Source of the DNA: SMWC01 sp045561055
GTDB lineage: Bacteria; Pseudomonadota; Gammaproteobacteria; Steroidobacterales; Rariloculaceae
Length of the DNA stretch: 50,194 nt
Assembly: GCA_045561055.1 (NCBI GenBank)
Contig: JBJKYL010000012.1
Span: 1 to 50,194 of the forward strand
Direction of reading: 5' to 3'
A program made the translations under genes and the position numbers. Positions 1-10,833 of this stretch are shown piece after piece. Position 1 is the first letter of the stretch. Every line of letters starts with the position of its first letter. A model generated the notes under the pieces. That model saw only the letters and a list, made by a program, of their open reading frames with translations, did not search any database and was not told the origin of the DNA.

Positions 1-2429
<2,429 letters not shown>

Positions 2430-2471
2430 ATAACACCCAAGAAGTTTGTGTGACAACGGATCATTTCAGTT

Positions 2472-2501
2472 TTTGTAACCATGTTTCGACATGGTTACAA
2501 A
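2472..2501 (+). other. Perfect hairpin in the 23S-5S spacer
   Basis: A perfect 13-bp stem (2472-2484 with 2489-2501) is closed by a TTCG tetraloop. It lies between the 23S 3' end and the 5S 5' end. No T-run follows, so it is more likely an rRNA processing element than a terminator. No tRNA gene lies in this spacer. Confidence 0.6.
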
Positions 2502-2506
2502 CCAGT

Positions 2507-2625
2507 TTCCTGGCGGCCATAGCGAGCGGGAACCACCCGATCCCATCTCGAACTCGGAAGTGAAGACGCTCTGCGCCGATGCTAGTGTGGGGTCTCCCCA
2601 TGTGAAAGTAGGTCACTGCCAGGAT
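2507..2625 (+). rRNA. rrf: 5S ribosomal RNA
   Basis: The sequence opens with 'cctggcggccatagcg', carries the conserved 'gaactcggaagtgaa' and 'gtgtggggtctccccatg' segments, and closes with 'actgccagg', which pairs with the 5' end. The length of about 119 nt is normal. It follows 23S by about 80 nt and is followed closely by a strong terminator, so it is the last gene of this rRNA operon. Confidence 0.97.
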
Positions 2626-2635
2626 TTTATTCACA

Positions 2636-2671
2636 AACCCCTCAGTTCTCCGGAGCTGAGGGGTTTTTTTA
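2636..2671 (+). terminator. Rho-independent terminator of the rRNA operon
   Basis: The stem arms 'aacccctcag' and 'ctgaggggtt' extend inward through a few more pairs to a short loop. Seven T residues (2664-2670) follow at once. The placement 10 nt after 5S fits the end of the rRNA transcript. Confidence 0.92.
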
Positions 2672-2746
2672 TTGTCACCTTCTCCTTGTTTATGAGAACG
2701 ACTACTTTCCGGCAAACCGTCGTCCTAGGATAGGAACAGACAGTAT

Positions 2747-3877
2747 TTAATACCCGGTTAGTTCCAGGTAACCACGGCCACTCAAGCTCCCTTCTTCTGC
2801 CATACTCGTTGCAATGACTGCACCCTCCCAGTAACGAACTGTAAGATCGAGTTCCTGGTGTGGAATCAACGGTTGAATCTCGAGCTGGATCTGCTCGGTC
2901 GGTATCGCAAGTTCCCAACCAACCGGGTATTCCGCGCCGCTCGCGGGGCTTTGCCAATAATCAAGTGCTGTTAGAGATACCTCATCGGGACTCAGTGTTC
3001 TGTGTCTACCATCAGCTTCGACAAGCGTTCCCGAGCTGTACGGGCTTGCGTTTCCCTGGTTTGACCGCAATTGGTAATACATGAGATCGCGGCCGTCTGA
3101 TAGATGTAAAGCGAACCAGTCCCAGCCCTCGAGATTTCTGCTGAGTGCGCTCGTTCCCCACTCCCGGTCCATCCAAGCAAGGCCGCTAACACGTTCTGTT
3201 CTTTCGCCAACCCGAATCTCGCCCGATGCTTGAAGTCGCGTTACTGAATAGTAATGAGATGCGTTACCTACTTCAGGTCCCTTTTGATCGAGACCGTCAT
3301 CACCGTTTGCGACTGGGTTTTTAATCGCAGTCAGAGTGAGTCGGATCTCACCATCATCTGTCCCGGCTGTTAGCTTGAGTGGAAAGAACTCAGGTCCAGA
3401 GCTGGCAACCGACCAGTCCTCCAGCCGTAATAAAAATGGGTTTAAGTTGTTACCAGCGAGGCCTATTGCCTGTCGAGAAAATCGTTCATCGGCGATAAAA
3501 CGTGCGGCACGACCGTCGGTCAGGCTTAGGTGTGCCATCCATGCTTGATTCGTTCCCCAAGCAGAACTACGCTCTGCTACAGATGGAGCCAACGCGAACC
3601 GAAAGAAAGTGAGTTCGAAGCCATAACGTCTCCCCGTTTCGTTGTTTAGGTTGCCGGTAAAATACCACCATTCAGAGCGATAGTCGGGGTGGCTACCATG
3701 GTCTTCGGGAAAGACGAACGGACGGCTCTCGAGCACGCGTGAGTATCCGGAGTTCTCGCCACCGCTTAGGAATCGAGTAGCTGCTGACGGTTCGGTGATA
3801 GAAAGCTGCGGTGATTCGACCTCACATCCGCTTAGCAGGTTCACGAGTAGTAGCACCACATTGACTCGTAGTTTCAT
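2747..3877 (-). CDS. AttH/CrtC-like lipocalin-domain lipoprotein
   Basis: This predicted lipoprotein has 376 aa. Residues 1-18 form a signal with lipobox L-S-G-C, lipidated at Cys18. Glu19 rather than Asp at +2 suggests the outer membrane. Residues 59-75 carry the hallmark of the carotenoid 1,2-hydratase/AttH fold, with His60 and 'EWWYFTG', and a second conserved piece 'WMDREWG' lies in the C-terminal half. Family members are double-lipocalin proteins; most have no proven substrate. The start codon overlaps the permease stop by one base (TAATG on the minus strand), so it is the last gene of a three-gene operon with the permease and ATPase. The three may act together on a lipid or lipoprotein, which is inferred. 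A true carotenoid hydratase is unlikely, as no carotenoid genes are nearby. Confidence 0.85.
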   Translation of the reverse strand: MKLRVNVVLLLVNLLSGCEVESPQLSITEPSAATRFLSGGENSGYSRVLESRPFVFPEDHGSHPDYRSEWWYFTGNLNNETGRRYGFELTFFRFALAPSVAERSSAWGTNQAWMAHLSLTDGRAARFIADERFSRQAIGLAGNNLNPFLLRLEDWSVASSGPEFFPLKLTAGTDDGEIRLTLTAIKNPVANGDDGLDQKGPEVGNASHYYSVTRLQASGEIRVGERTERVSGLAWMDREWGTSALSRNLEGWDWFALHLSDGRDLMYYQLRSNQGNASPYSSGTLVEADGRHRTLSPDEVSLTALDYWQSPASGAEYPVGWELAIPTEQIQLEIQPLIPHQELDLTVRYWEGAVIATSMAEEGSLSGRGYLELTGY

Positions 3878-6399
3878 TACTCTTCCCGAAGTTGTGTCGA
3901 AACACTTCTACGCCCGGCGCGGGCAGCCGGATAGATACCTGCGAGTAGAGCAGCGGCAATAGCAACCGCCACGCCGAGCAGTAACGGAGCCGGCTGCACC
4001 AATAGATCCATGCTCCAGCCAAACGAACGCTGATTAATGATGAATACCAGTAGGACCGCCATCACGATACCGAGAGGAACGGCGAGCAATCCGGCAGCCA
4101 TTCCTAGCAAACCTGTCTGCGTCAACGAGAGTATCCCAATCTGACGTGGCGTTAGGCCGAGAGCTCTGAAGATTGCGGTCTCACGTCCCCGATCCAGCTC
4201 GATTGCTAACAGAGCGCTTAAAAGGCCGAAGAATGCGACTAAGCCGGCTAGTATCCTTAGTACCTCGGTAATTCTGAACGTCCGGTCGAAGATTTCCATA
4301 GATCGTTCCCGGATCATGTCATTCGACCGAGCGCGAATATTCGCTGCGTCGTCGAGCGAAGCTCTAAGCGCGTTCCCCGCGGCAAAGCGTTCTGCTGTAT
4401 CCCGAAAGTAAACACCGACGCCGCTGATGGCCTTATCATTCCAGTCACGTTGGTAGAGATCTAGCGACATCAATACGGCGCCACCATCCGAAATGTAATC
4501 GCGAAAGATGCCTAGAACTTGATAAGTTTTGTCACCGGCCGGTGTTGGCAGCGATAGGCTATCACCGGTATCCAGTTGTTTCCGGTATGCATAAGGTTCG
4601 GAGATTAATACGCCTTCGGCTGCTGTGAGCCTCTCCAGTGATTCGGCGGGTGATTCACTTAGCAAGGTAAGTCCCCAGCCTAGTGGACCGGGTTGGAATG
4701 CTCGGATGTTTAGTTCACCATTGACGGTTGGTAGACTCCTCCACCGTGACAGACTTATTCCCGAAACATCGGGTAGCGCCTCGATAGCATTGAGCTTCGC
4801 TTGGTCGAATACGTTTTCGTTATTATCTGAGTCCGGTATAGTCAGGTAGACGTCTGCGATGAGCGTTGCGTCTAGCCATTGCGCCAGGCTAGCTCGGAAA
4901 CTACCGATCATTACGCCAACACCGATAACGGTCGCGACAGCAACTGCGAGTGCTGCCGTTGCGACGCCTGTTCGACTGATTGCGGCCGAGACGCCTCGAA
5001 CGGCTAGCGACCCCGGTATTCCAAAGCCACGCTCGGCCGCAGGCTCTACAAATCTCAACAGCATTAATGTGCCCGCGGGAATCAGTAGAGTTCCAGCGAG
5101 AATAATTAGAAACATGCCGATAAAGCCGAGTAGTAGGCTGCGCGGCGCGCTGAAGAATAGCAGGGCTGCTACTGCGATAGCCGGTATCGCTAGCCACGCT
5201 GCGGAGCGCGTGTAGCGATGTGCGGCACGCTCGAGCGAGGCTCGGCTTATTGAGGTATTCGGTGAAGCGTGAGCCGCTTCCAGTGCAGGCGCAAGCGCGG
5301 CGAGTAGGGTTGCGAAAATGCCGAGAGCGAATCCTTGCCAGTAGATCACCTTAGACGGTTCAGCGGCAGTCACCGTTGTGGTGAAATAAAGGTCGTCAAT
5401 AGTCGTCAGCATGAGGTTGAGAAGACCCTGAGAAAGTCCATATCCCATGGCGAGTCCGAGTAGCGTTGCCGCGCCGCCGATAACCACGGCTTCAAACAGA
5501 ATGCCCAGCAACATCTGCCGTCGGCTGACACCGACCGCTCGTAGGATCCCGAAAACTTCTCGTCGCTGAACGATAGTGAAGGACATCGTTGCGTAGATTA
5601 GGAATACACCGACGAGGAGCGCTAACAAACTTAGTGCCGTCAAATTGATTCGGAACGCGCGTGAGAGTTCGGTGAAGACGGCGTTGCGGCTAGTTGCAGG
5701 CAGTAGTCTTGTACCGGGGATTTCCAGGGTGCTGAGCCGGTCGGCGTCGGCGGGTGAGAGGATTAGATCAACGCGGCTAATCTGGTCGGTAGCGAATAGC
5801 TCCTGGGCACTCGCTATATCGGTCACTAGGGGTAAGCTTGATCCTTCCGGGTCCAATATTGATTCGCGGATAGTACCGACAACATGTGCGGTTGCGTACA
5901 TACCGTCCACAATTAGTTCGAGATCGGAGTCGATGCTTAAACCTAACTCCGAGGCCAATGTTTCCGGTACAAGTATGCTACCGGGTTCGGTAATGAGACG
6001 CCCGATATTTGAGTCAACTCCCGGAAAATATCCTGAAAAGCTTCGTATGCCCAACTCCTCCAGCGGATCGATTCCCAGCAGTGTTAGACGGCGCTGCGGG
6101 TCGTCCGCTAGACGGACGGTGCCCTCGAGGACAGGAGCCGCTAGGACCGGACCGTGCTCGATACGCAGCCTTCGGTATGCCGAAGTCGGAATAAAATTAT
6201 CAAGTCCGATGAACTGATGGGTTACTTTCCCGAGCACAAGATCCTCTGAGATTTCGAAGGCTCGGCGCGAGCTATCGTTTGCAAGGGCGATGCCGACAAA
6301 GACGGCGACTCCGAGAGCAATTCCTGCCACGGCAAGGCAGAGTTGCCAGGGATGTTTCATATGGAATCTGAGCCCAGCGAGCGATAGTAACGTACTCAC
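3877..6399 (-). CDS. ABC transporter permease with two FtsX domains (YbbP-like)
   Basis: This 840-aa inner-membrane protein begins with a transmembrane segment at about residues 18-40 and a periplasmic domain. A first FtsX block (about 250-370) contains 'RREVFGILRAVGVSRRQ'. A middle membrane pair and second periplasmic domain follow, then a second FtsX block near the C-terminus with 'GRETAIFRALGLTPRQ'. Two FtsX repeats in one chain of about 800 aa match the YbbP type, not single-domain LolC/E. The start is GTG, overlapping the ATPase stop by 4 bases (GTGA). Such permeases usually couple ATP hydrolysis to periplasmic extraction of lipids or lipoproteins; the substrate here is unknown. Confidence 0.9.
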   Translation of the reverse strand: MSTLLSLAGLRFHMKHPWQLCLAVAGIALGVAVFVGIALANDSSRRAFEISEDLVLGKVTHQFIGLDNFIPTSAYRRLRIEHGPVLAAPVLEGTVRLADDPQRRLTLLGIDPLEELGIRSFSGYFPGVDSNIGRLITEPGSILVPETLASELGLSIDSDLELIVDGMYATAHVVGTIRESILDPEGSSLPLVTDIASAQELFATDQISRVDLILSPADADRLSTLEIPGTRLLPATSRNAVFTELSRAFRINLTALSLLALLVGVFLIYATMSFTIVQRREVFGILRAVGVSRRQMLLGILFEAVVIGGAATLLGLAMGYGLSQGLLNLMLTTIDDLYFTTTVTAAEPSKVIYWQGFALGIFATLLAALAPALEAAHASPNTSISRASLERAAHRYTRSAAWLAIPAIAVAALLFFSAPRSLLLGFIGMFLIILAGTLLIPAGTLMLLRFVEPAAERGFGIPGSLAVRGVSAAISRTGVATAALAVAVATVIGVGVMIGSFRASLAQWLDATLIADVYLTIPDSDNNENVFDQAKLNAIEALPDVSGISLSRWRSLPTVNGELNIRAFQPGPLGWGLTLLSESPAESLERLTAAEGVLISEPYAYRKQLDTGDSLSLPTPAGDKTYQVLGIFRDYISDGGAVLMSLDLYQRDWNDKAISGVGVYFRDTAERFAAGNALRASLDDAANIRARSNDMIRERSMEIFDRTFRITEVLRILAGLVAFFGLLSALLAIELDRGRETAIFRALGLTPRQIGILSLTQTGLLGMAAGLLAVPLGIVMAVLLVFIINQRSFGWSMDLLVQPAPLLLGVAVAIAAALLAGIYPAARAGRRSVSTQLREE

Positions 6400-7076
6400 T
6401 GGCCGGCCTCCTCGAGATGGGACCCGCGGATTGTAAGTACTCGGTCGGCTAGGCCGATGACCTCGCGGCTGTGAGTCGCCATGATCAGCGTTGCGCCTTG
6501 CTCGTGACAGGTTCGGTCAAGAAGTTCGACGACGTCTCTGGCTGTGTCGAGATCGAGATTGCCTGTTGGCTCATCGGCTAGGACAATATCGGGCTTGTGG
6601 GCCATCGCCCGAGCGATAGCAATACGCTGTTGTTCCCCGCCGGAAAGTTCTTCGGGGAAGCGTTTGCCGCAGTCCTCCGTTCCCAATTCGCGCAACAACT
6701 CCCCCGCCCGTATTCTTGAAGCCTCTTTCGATATGCCGTTCAGCGCCATCGGCAGGCAAATATTCTCGGTCACGGTTAAGGTCGGGATTAAATTGAAGAA
6801 TTGAAATACGAAGCCCAGGTTCTGACAGCGGATCTTAGCTTGCTGTTCTTCTGTGAGGTCAGTTAGCGAATGACCAAGAATCTCGATTTTACCGCTGGAT
6901 GGAGAATCTAGGCCGCCGATCAAATTTAGCAGCGTTGATTTTCCAGAGCCGCTGCGGCCGATGATGACGATGAATTCGCCTGTCCTTATCTCGAGATTCG
7001 TATTTGCGAGCACGATATCCGAGTTGTAGCGCTTGCTCACGTCGGTTAGCCGTACCTGAGGCGAATTCGTTCTCAT
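6396..7076 (-). CDS. LolD/YbbA-type ABC transporter ATP-binding protein
   Basis: This 226-aa ATPase of the MacB/LolD/YbbA group has Walker A 'GRSGSGKST' at residues 40-48, signature 'LSGGEQQR' near 143, Walker B plus catalytic Glu in 'VLADEPTGNLD' near 165, and the switch His in 'MATHSRE'. It is the first gene of the minus-strand trio and powers the FtsX permease that overlaps it. The length is normal for the family. No strong Shine-Dalgarno precedes the ATG, but the Walker A distance from the N-terminus supports this start. Confidence 0.93.
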   Translation of the reverse strand: MRTNSPQVRLTDVSKRYNSDIVLANTNLEIRTGEFIVIIGRSGSGKSTLLNLIGGLDSPSSGKIEILGHSLTDLTEEQQAKIRCQNLGFVFQFFNLIPTLTVTENICLPMALNGISKEASRIRAGELLRELGTEDCGKRFPEELSGGEQQRIAIARAMAHKPDIVLADEPTGNLDLDTARDVVELLDRTCHEQGATLIMATHSREVIGLADRVLTIRGSHLEEAGQ

Positions 7077-7403
7077 CGTGGTCTAGCAGCCATCAATAGG
7101 GGCCCAGAAATGCCGTATTTAGTGTTGAGTAGCTTGTGCGGCAAGGTGGCGTGTCTCGAATTTATCTCACGTAAGTATACGTGACGCTAATCCTGGCTAT
7201 TACTTCCACTTTAACCCAAGCCCTAACATAATAAGTTGACCTTTCCCGGTCTATGGTCGACGGTAAATTGCTTGAGAGCTCCGAGGCGCTCTAATTGCAC
7301 TTATTGATCTCGCAGTGCTTATAATCAGGTCGAAATTCGTTTCAGGCACACCTGGGGCTAAACACAAACTTGCTGGACATTGTCGGCAGAGAGGCTTGTA
7401 TCC
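7077..7403. other. Divergent intergenic region
   Basis: No gene was seen between the divergently transcribed ABC ATPase and GST-like genes. The region holds a perfect 7-bp dyad, TCACGTA-N4-TACGTGA (7167-7184), and a consensus TATAAT on the plus strand (7320-7325). The dyad could be an operator, though a chance occurrence is possible. Confidence 0.6.
7295..7325 (+). promoter_or_regulatory. Possible sigma-70 promoter of the GST-like gene
   Basis: A perfect -10 hexamer TATAAT (7320-7325) is preceded by TTGCAC (7295-7300), with a 19-nt spacer. The spacer is long, so the -35 assignment is uncertain. The -10 lies 78 nt before the start codon. Confidence 0.4.
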
Positions 7404-8045
7404 ATGAAATTCTACGATTTTGGCTTTGCGCCGAGTCCGACTAAAGTCCGTATTTTTATTGCTGAAAAGGATTTGAAGATTCCGATCAAGGCGGTGAATC
7501 TTGGGAAGATGGAGCAGCAGCAAGCCGAGTTTCTTGAGAAAGTTCCTTCAGCAACAGTTCCCGCATTGGAACTCGACGACGGTACCATTCTTTTTGAAAG
7601 TCACGCGATCTGCCGTTACCTAGAAGAAATACATCCTGAGCCCAATCTTCTGGGTGTAGATGCAAGGGAAAAGGCTCTTGTCGTCATGTGGCACGATATC
7701 GCGACGTTAGAAGGGTACCTCGCAAGTCAAGAAGTATTGCGTAATGACCTCGATGCTTTCGCTAACCGAGCTCTACCCGGACCTCAGAATTACGAGCAGA
7801 TTAAGGCACTAGTCGAAAGAGGAAAGAAACGTACTGATGTGTTTTTCGACAAGCTAGACGCGCGTTTAGCGGAAAGCTCCTATGTTGCGTCGGATCGCTT
7901 TACCTATGCGGACATTGTGGCATACGTGTACAGGGAATTTGCGAATCGTGCGACTGGCATAGACCCCGTAATCGGTCGCGATAACCTCACCTGCTGGAGC
8001 GAGACTATTGCTATTCGCCCAGCCGTGCAGGCAGCCATGGGCTGA
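7404..8045 (+). CDS. Glutathione S-transferase family protein
   Basis: This 213-aa cytosolic protein has the two-domain GST layout. An N-terminal thioredoxin-like half contains 'SPTKVRIFIAEKDL', the cis-Pro strand 'ATVPALELDDG' and the glutathione-contact 'ESHAICRYLEE'. An all-helical C-terminal half contains 'FTYADIVAYVY'. GSTs conjugate or isomerise electrophiles with glutathione; the substrate cannot be told. A TTG at 7380 in frame would add eight residues, but the ATG at 7404 has a purine-rich Shine-Dalgarno (AGAGAGG) 9 nt upstream and gives the usual N-terminus. It appears to be first in a plus-strand series with the M61 peptidase. Confidence 0.88.
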   Translation: MKFYDFGFAPSPTKVRIFIAEKDLKIPIKAVNLGKMEQQQAEFLEKVPSATVPALELDDGTILFESHAICRYLEEIHPEPNLLGVDAREKALVVMWHDIATLEGYLASQEVLRNDLDAFANRALPGPQNYEQIKALVERGKKRTDVFFDKLDARLAESSYVASDRFTYADIVAYVYREFANRATGIDPVIGRDNLTCWSETIAIRPAVQAAMG

Positions 8046-8078
8046 CGAAAGCGATAAGACTATTTAAAGGAGAAAATT

Positions 8079-9875
8079 CTGATTCGCTATCGAGTGTGTC
8101 ACGCTGACCTCAATCGCCATATCTACGAGGTGGAGTGCCTTGTCGAGAACCCCGACGAGGATCAACTTATAACATTACCGTCTTGGATCCCTGGTAGTTA
8201 TTTGCTTAGAGAGTTTGCACGCCACGTCGTCAGTATCCGGGCTACCTCGAACGGACGTGAGCTTGTAGTCGAGAAGCTAGACAAAGGGACTTGGTCCTGC
8301 CGCGGCGCGAAGAAAGAACTCGCCGTCACAATCCAGGTCTATGCGTTGGATCGGTCGGTGCGAGGTGCCTATCTTGATGAAACACGTAGCTTCTTCAATG
8401 GCACCTGTCTCTTTCTTTGCCCGAAGGGCCATGAGGATCAGCCGGTCGAGCTGCTCATAAAGGTGCCGGCCGACTCCCGCTGCACCAAGTGGCGTGTCGC
8501 GACGTCTATGCGATGCAGTGATGTTGATAATAACGGTTTCGGCCTTTACGAAGCTGAAAATTACGACGAATTTATCGATCATCCGTTCGAGATAAGCGAC
8601 CATGACGTGATTGCTTTTGAAGCGGGAGGGGTTCCGCATGAGTTCATTATTGCCGGTCGCCATGAGGCAGATTTGGAGCGAGTGGCAACTGATCTTTGCC
8701 TGCTTTGTGAAACACACAATCGGTTCTTTGGTAAAACTGCTCCGTTCGAGAGCTATCGGTTTCTCGGTCTCGCGGTAGGGGATGGATACGGCGGCCTCGA
8801 GCACCGAGCCTCGTCGAGCCTTATCTTTAACCGCAGCGATTTGCCGACACGGCAAGAATCTGGTGTGTCGGCGAGTTACCAACGTTTTCTGGGTCTATGC
8901 AGCCATGAGTATTTTCACAGTTGGAACGTAAAGCGGATAAAACCCGCCGCGTTCTCGCCGTACCAACTGGAACGCCGCAATCTGACTAGGCTCATGTGGG
9001 TATTCGAGGGTATCACCTCCTATTACCAGGACCTGCTCTTGCTACGTAGCGAGCTGATCGGTGAGAAAGACTACTTGCGGCGGCTGGGTCAGATATTGAC
9101 TCGTGTTTATAGAGCGCCTGGCCGTTTCAAACAGAGCCTCGCGGAGGCGAGTTTCGATGCGTGGGACAAGCTTTATAAGCCAGACGCGAATTTTAACAAC
9201 GTGGCGATCAGCTATTACAGTAAGGGAGCCCTCGTTGCGCTGGCATTGGACCTGACTTTGCGTAGAGATTCTGATTCCGCTGTGACGCTTGATTTGGTAA
9301 TGCTCGAATTGTGGAAGCGTTTCGGTATGGTTGGAATCGGTGTCGCGGAAGACGACTTCGAGTCATTAGTCGAAGAATTGAGTGGATGCGACATGCAAGA
9401 ATTTTTTGATGTAGCGGTGAGGGGAACCGAAGATTTACCTCTGGCGAACGTCCTGAAAGGGTTCGGTGTCAAACTCGGGTTCAGGGCATCGACTGGACCT
9501 GAAGACCTCGGTGGAGGGACATCGGGTGGTTCGGCTGAACAGCCGCCTAGCCTCGGGGCGAAGTATGCGGAGCGTTCGTTCGGCGTAGAGCTAACACAAC
9601 TGTTGGACGGCGGTTCAGCGCAGGCGGCCGGGCTCATTCCCGGTGACCATTTGATCGCGATCAATGGTCTCAAAGTAACGTTGGCGAAGCTCGATGCGCA
9701 GCTAGCCCGCTTTGAGGAGGAAGACGAGATCTGGGTTAACGTATTCCGTGACGATGAGTTAGTGGAGAGAGAGATGACTCTTCAGAAGGCGCCGCTCACC
9801 ACGTGTTTCCTTGATTTTGATAAAGAGGCGTGCGCCGATTCAGTCGCTCGTCGTGAGCTATGGCTCGGTACCTGA
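8079..9875 (+). CDS. M61-family (glycyl aminopeptidase-like) metallopeptidase with PDZ domain
   Basis: This is a zinc peptidase of family M61. The active site is 'SHEYFHSWNVKRIKP', where HExxH supplies two zinc ligands and the catalytic Glu. A downstream Glu in 'VFEGITSYY' is the likely third ligand, and the conserved 'GGLEHRAS' precedes them. A PDZ domain follows near the C-terminus ('GSAQAAGLIPGDHLIAING'). No signal peptide is visible, so a cytoplasmic enzyme is likely. The first canonical start, GTG at 8094, lies 21 nt after an excellent AAAGGAG (8066-8072), too far for normal initiation. CTG at 8079 (spacing 6) or ATT at 8082 (spacing 9) fits better and restores an N-terminus like 'IRYRV' that I recall in relatives. 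The start is therefore provisional; the rest is secure. Confidence 0.9.
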   Translation: MIRYRVCHADLNRHIYEVECLVENPDEDQLITLPSWIPGSYLLREFARHVVSIRATSNGRELVVEKLDKGTWSCRGAKKELAVTIQVYALDRSVRGAYLDETRSFFNGTCLFLCPKGHEDQPVELLIKVPADSRCTKWRVATSMRCSDVDNNGFGLYEAENYDEFIDHPFEISDHDVIAFEAGGVPHEFIIAGRHEADLERVATDLCLLCETHNRFFGKTAPFESYRFLGLAVGDGYGGLEHRASSSLIFNRSDLPTRQESGVSASYQRFLGLCSHEYFHSWNVKRIKPAAFSPYQLERRNLTRLMWVFEGITSYYQDLLLLRSELIGEKDYLRRLGQILTRVYRAPGRFKQSLAEASFDAWDKLYKPDANFNNVAISYYSKGALVALALDLTLRRDSDSAVTLDLVMLELWKRFGMVGIGVAEDDFESLVEELSGCDMQEFFDVAVRGTEDLPLANVLKGFGVKLGFRASTGPEDLGGGTSGGSAEQPPSLGAKYAERSFGVELTQLLDGGSAQAAGLIPGDHLIAINGLKVTLAKLDAQLARFEEEDEIWVNVFRDDELVEREMTLQKAPLTTCFLDFDKEACADSVARRELWLGT

Positions 9876-9906
9876 TAGTCTGTGTTGCTCGCTAGCCGAG
9901 AACCTC

Positions 9907-10833
9907 ATGCGACCAGCTATTTCAGTAAAGAATTTATCTAAGGTATACGCTGGTGGTTTCGAGGCGCTTAAGCATATTAATCTCGACATCCATCACGGTG
10001 AGATTTTTGCGTTGCTCGGCCCCAACGGCGCTGGCAAGACAACGTTGATCGGTACGATTTGCGGCATCGTATCTCCTACCGAAGGTAGCGTGTTCGTTGA
10101 CGGGAACGACATTGTAAAAGACTATCGCGCGGCGCGTGGGTTGATCGGACTTGTACCTCAGGAACTTACAACCGACGCGTTCGAGACGGTGTGGGCGACG
10201 GTATGCTTCAGCCGCGGTCTGTTCGGCAAACCCGCCGATTCGGACTATATAGGGAAGGTCTTGAAGTCACTGTCGCTCTGGGACAAGAAGGACGACAAAA
10301 TCATGACGCTATCGGGTGGTATGAAACGAAGAGTTCTGATAGCGAAAGCTTTATCGCATGAACCAAGAATTCTGTTTCTCGACGAGCCCACGGCAGGTGT
10401 CGACGTCGAACTCAGAAAAGCAATGTGGGAGATTGTTCGCTCTTTAAGAGAGACTGGCGTCACGGTCATCTTGACGACCCACTACCTCGAAGAGGCAGAG
10501 GAGATGGCCGATAGAATTGGTGTTATCAGCCGCGGCGAGATCATTCTAGTGCAGGATAAAGTCGTGCTAATGCGTAAGCTTGGAAAGAAACAATTGACAC
10601 TACAACTGCAGGAGGCGCTAGCGTCAATTCCCGCGGAGTTGTCGGCTTATAGTCTTGAGCTTAGCAAGGATGGCACTGAACTGACCTATACCTACGATAC
10701 GCAGGGCGAGAGAACAGGTATTACAGCACTACTAGCAGATCTCGGTGATGCGGATATCAAATTCAAGGATCTGAATACGACACAGAGTTCACTCGAAGAA
10801 ATTTTCGTTCGCTTAGTGAAGAGCGCTGCATGA
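9907..10833 (+). CDS. ABC-2 type exporter ATP-binding protein (YadG-like)
   Basis: The protein has about 308 aa from the ATG at 9907. Walker A is 'GPNGAGKTT', the signature is 'LSGGMKRR', Walker B is 'ILFLDEPTAGVD', and the switch His lies in 'TTHYLEEAEEM'. A C-terminal extension of about 90 aa is typical of drug/polysaccharide-type ATPases (CcmA/YadG group). An in-frame ATG at 9811 would add 32 residues overlapping the M61 gene and unlike the family N-terminus, so it was not used. The stop overlaps the permease start by four bases (ATGA), so the two form one transporter. The substrate is unknown. Confidence 0.92.
   Translation: MRPAISVKNLSKVYAGGFEALKHINLDIHHGEIFALLGPNGAGKTTLIGTICGIVSPTEGSVFVDGNDIVKDYRAARGLIGLVPQELTTDAFETVWATVCFSRGLFGKPADSDYIGKVLKSLSLWDKKDDKIMTLSGGMKRRVLIAKALSHEPRILFLDEPTAGVDVELRKAMWEIVRSLRETGVTVILTTHYLEEAEEMADRIGVISRGEIILVQDKVVLMRKLGKKQLTLQLQEALASIPAELSAYSLELSKDGTELTYTYDTQGERTGITALLADLGDADIKFKDLNTTQSSLEEIFVRLVKSAA

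Noticed and set aside
2747..3877. Carotenoid 1,2-hydratase function for the lipocalin lipoprotein
   Set aside because: It has the fold signature, but a lipoprotein signal and ABC partners and no carotenoid genes nearby; the broader AttH-like label is safer.
5645..6217. 190-codon plus-strand ORF inside the FtsX permease
   Set aside because: Low-complexity Ser/Arg-rich composition typical of antisense reading; the opposite strand is clearly coding.
8277..8882. 201-codon minus-strand ORF inside the M61 gene
   Set aside because: It is a shadow of a secure metallopeptidase gene; no recognisable domain.
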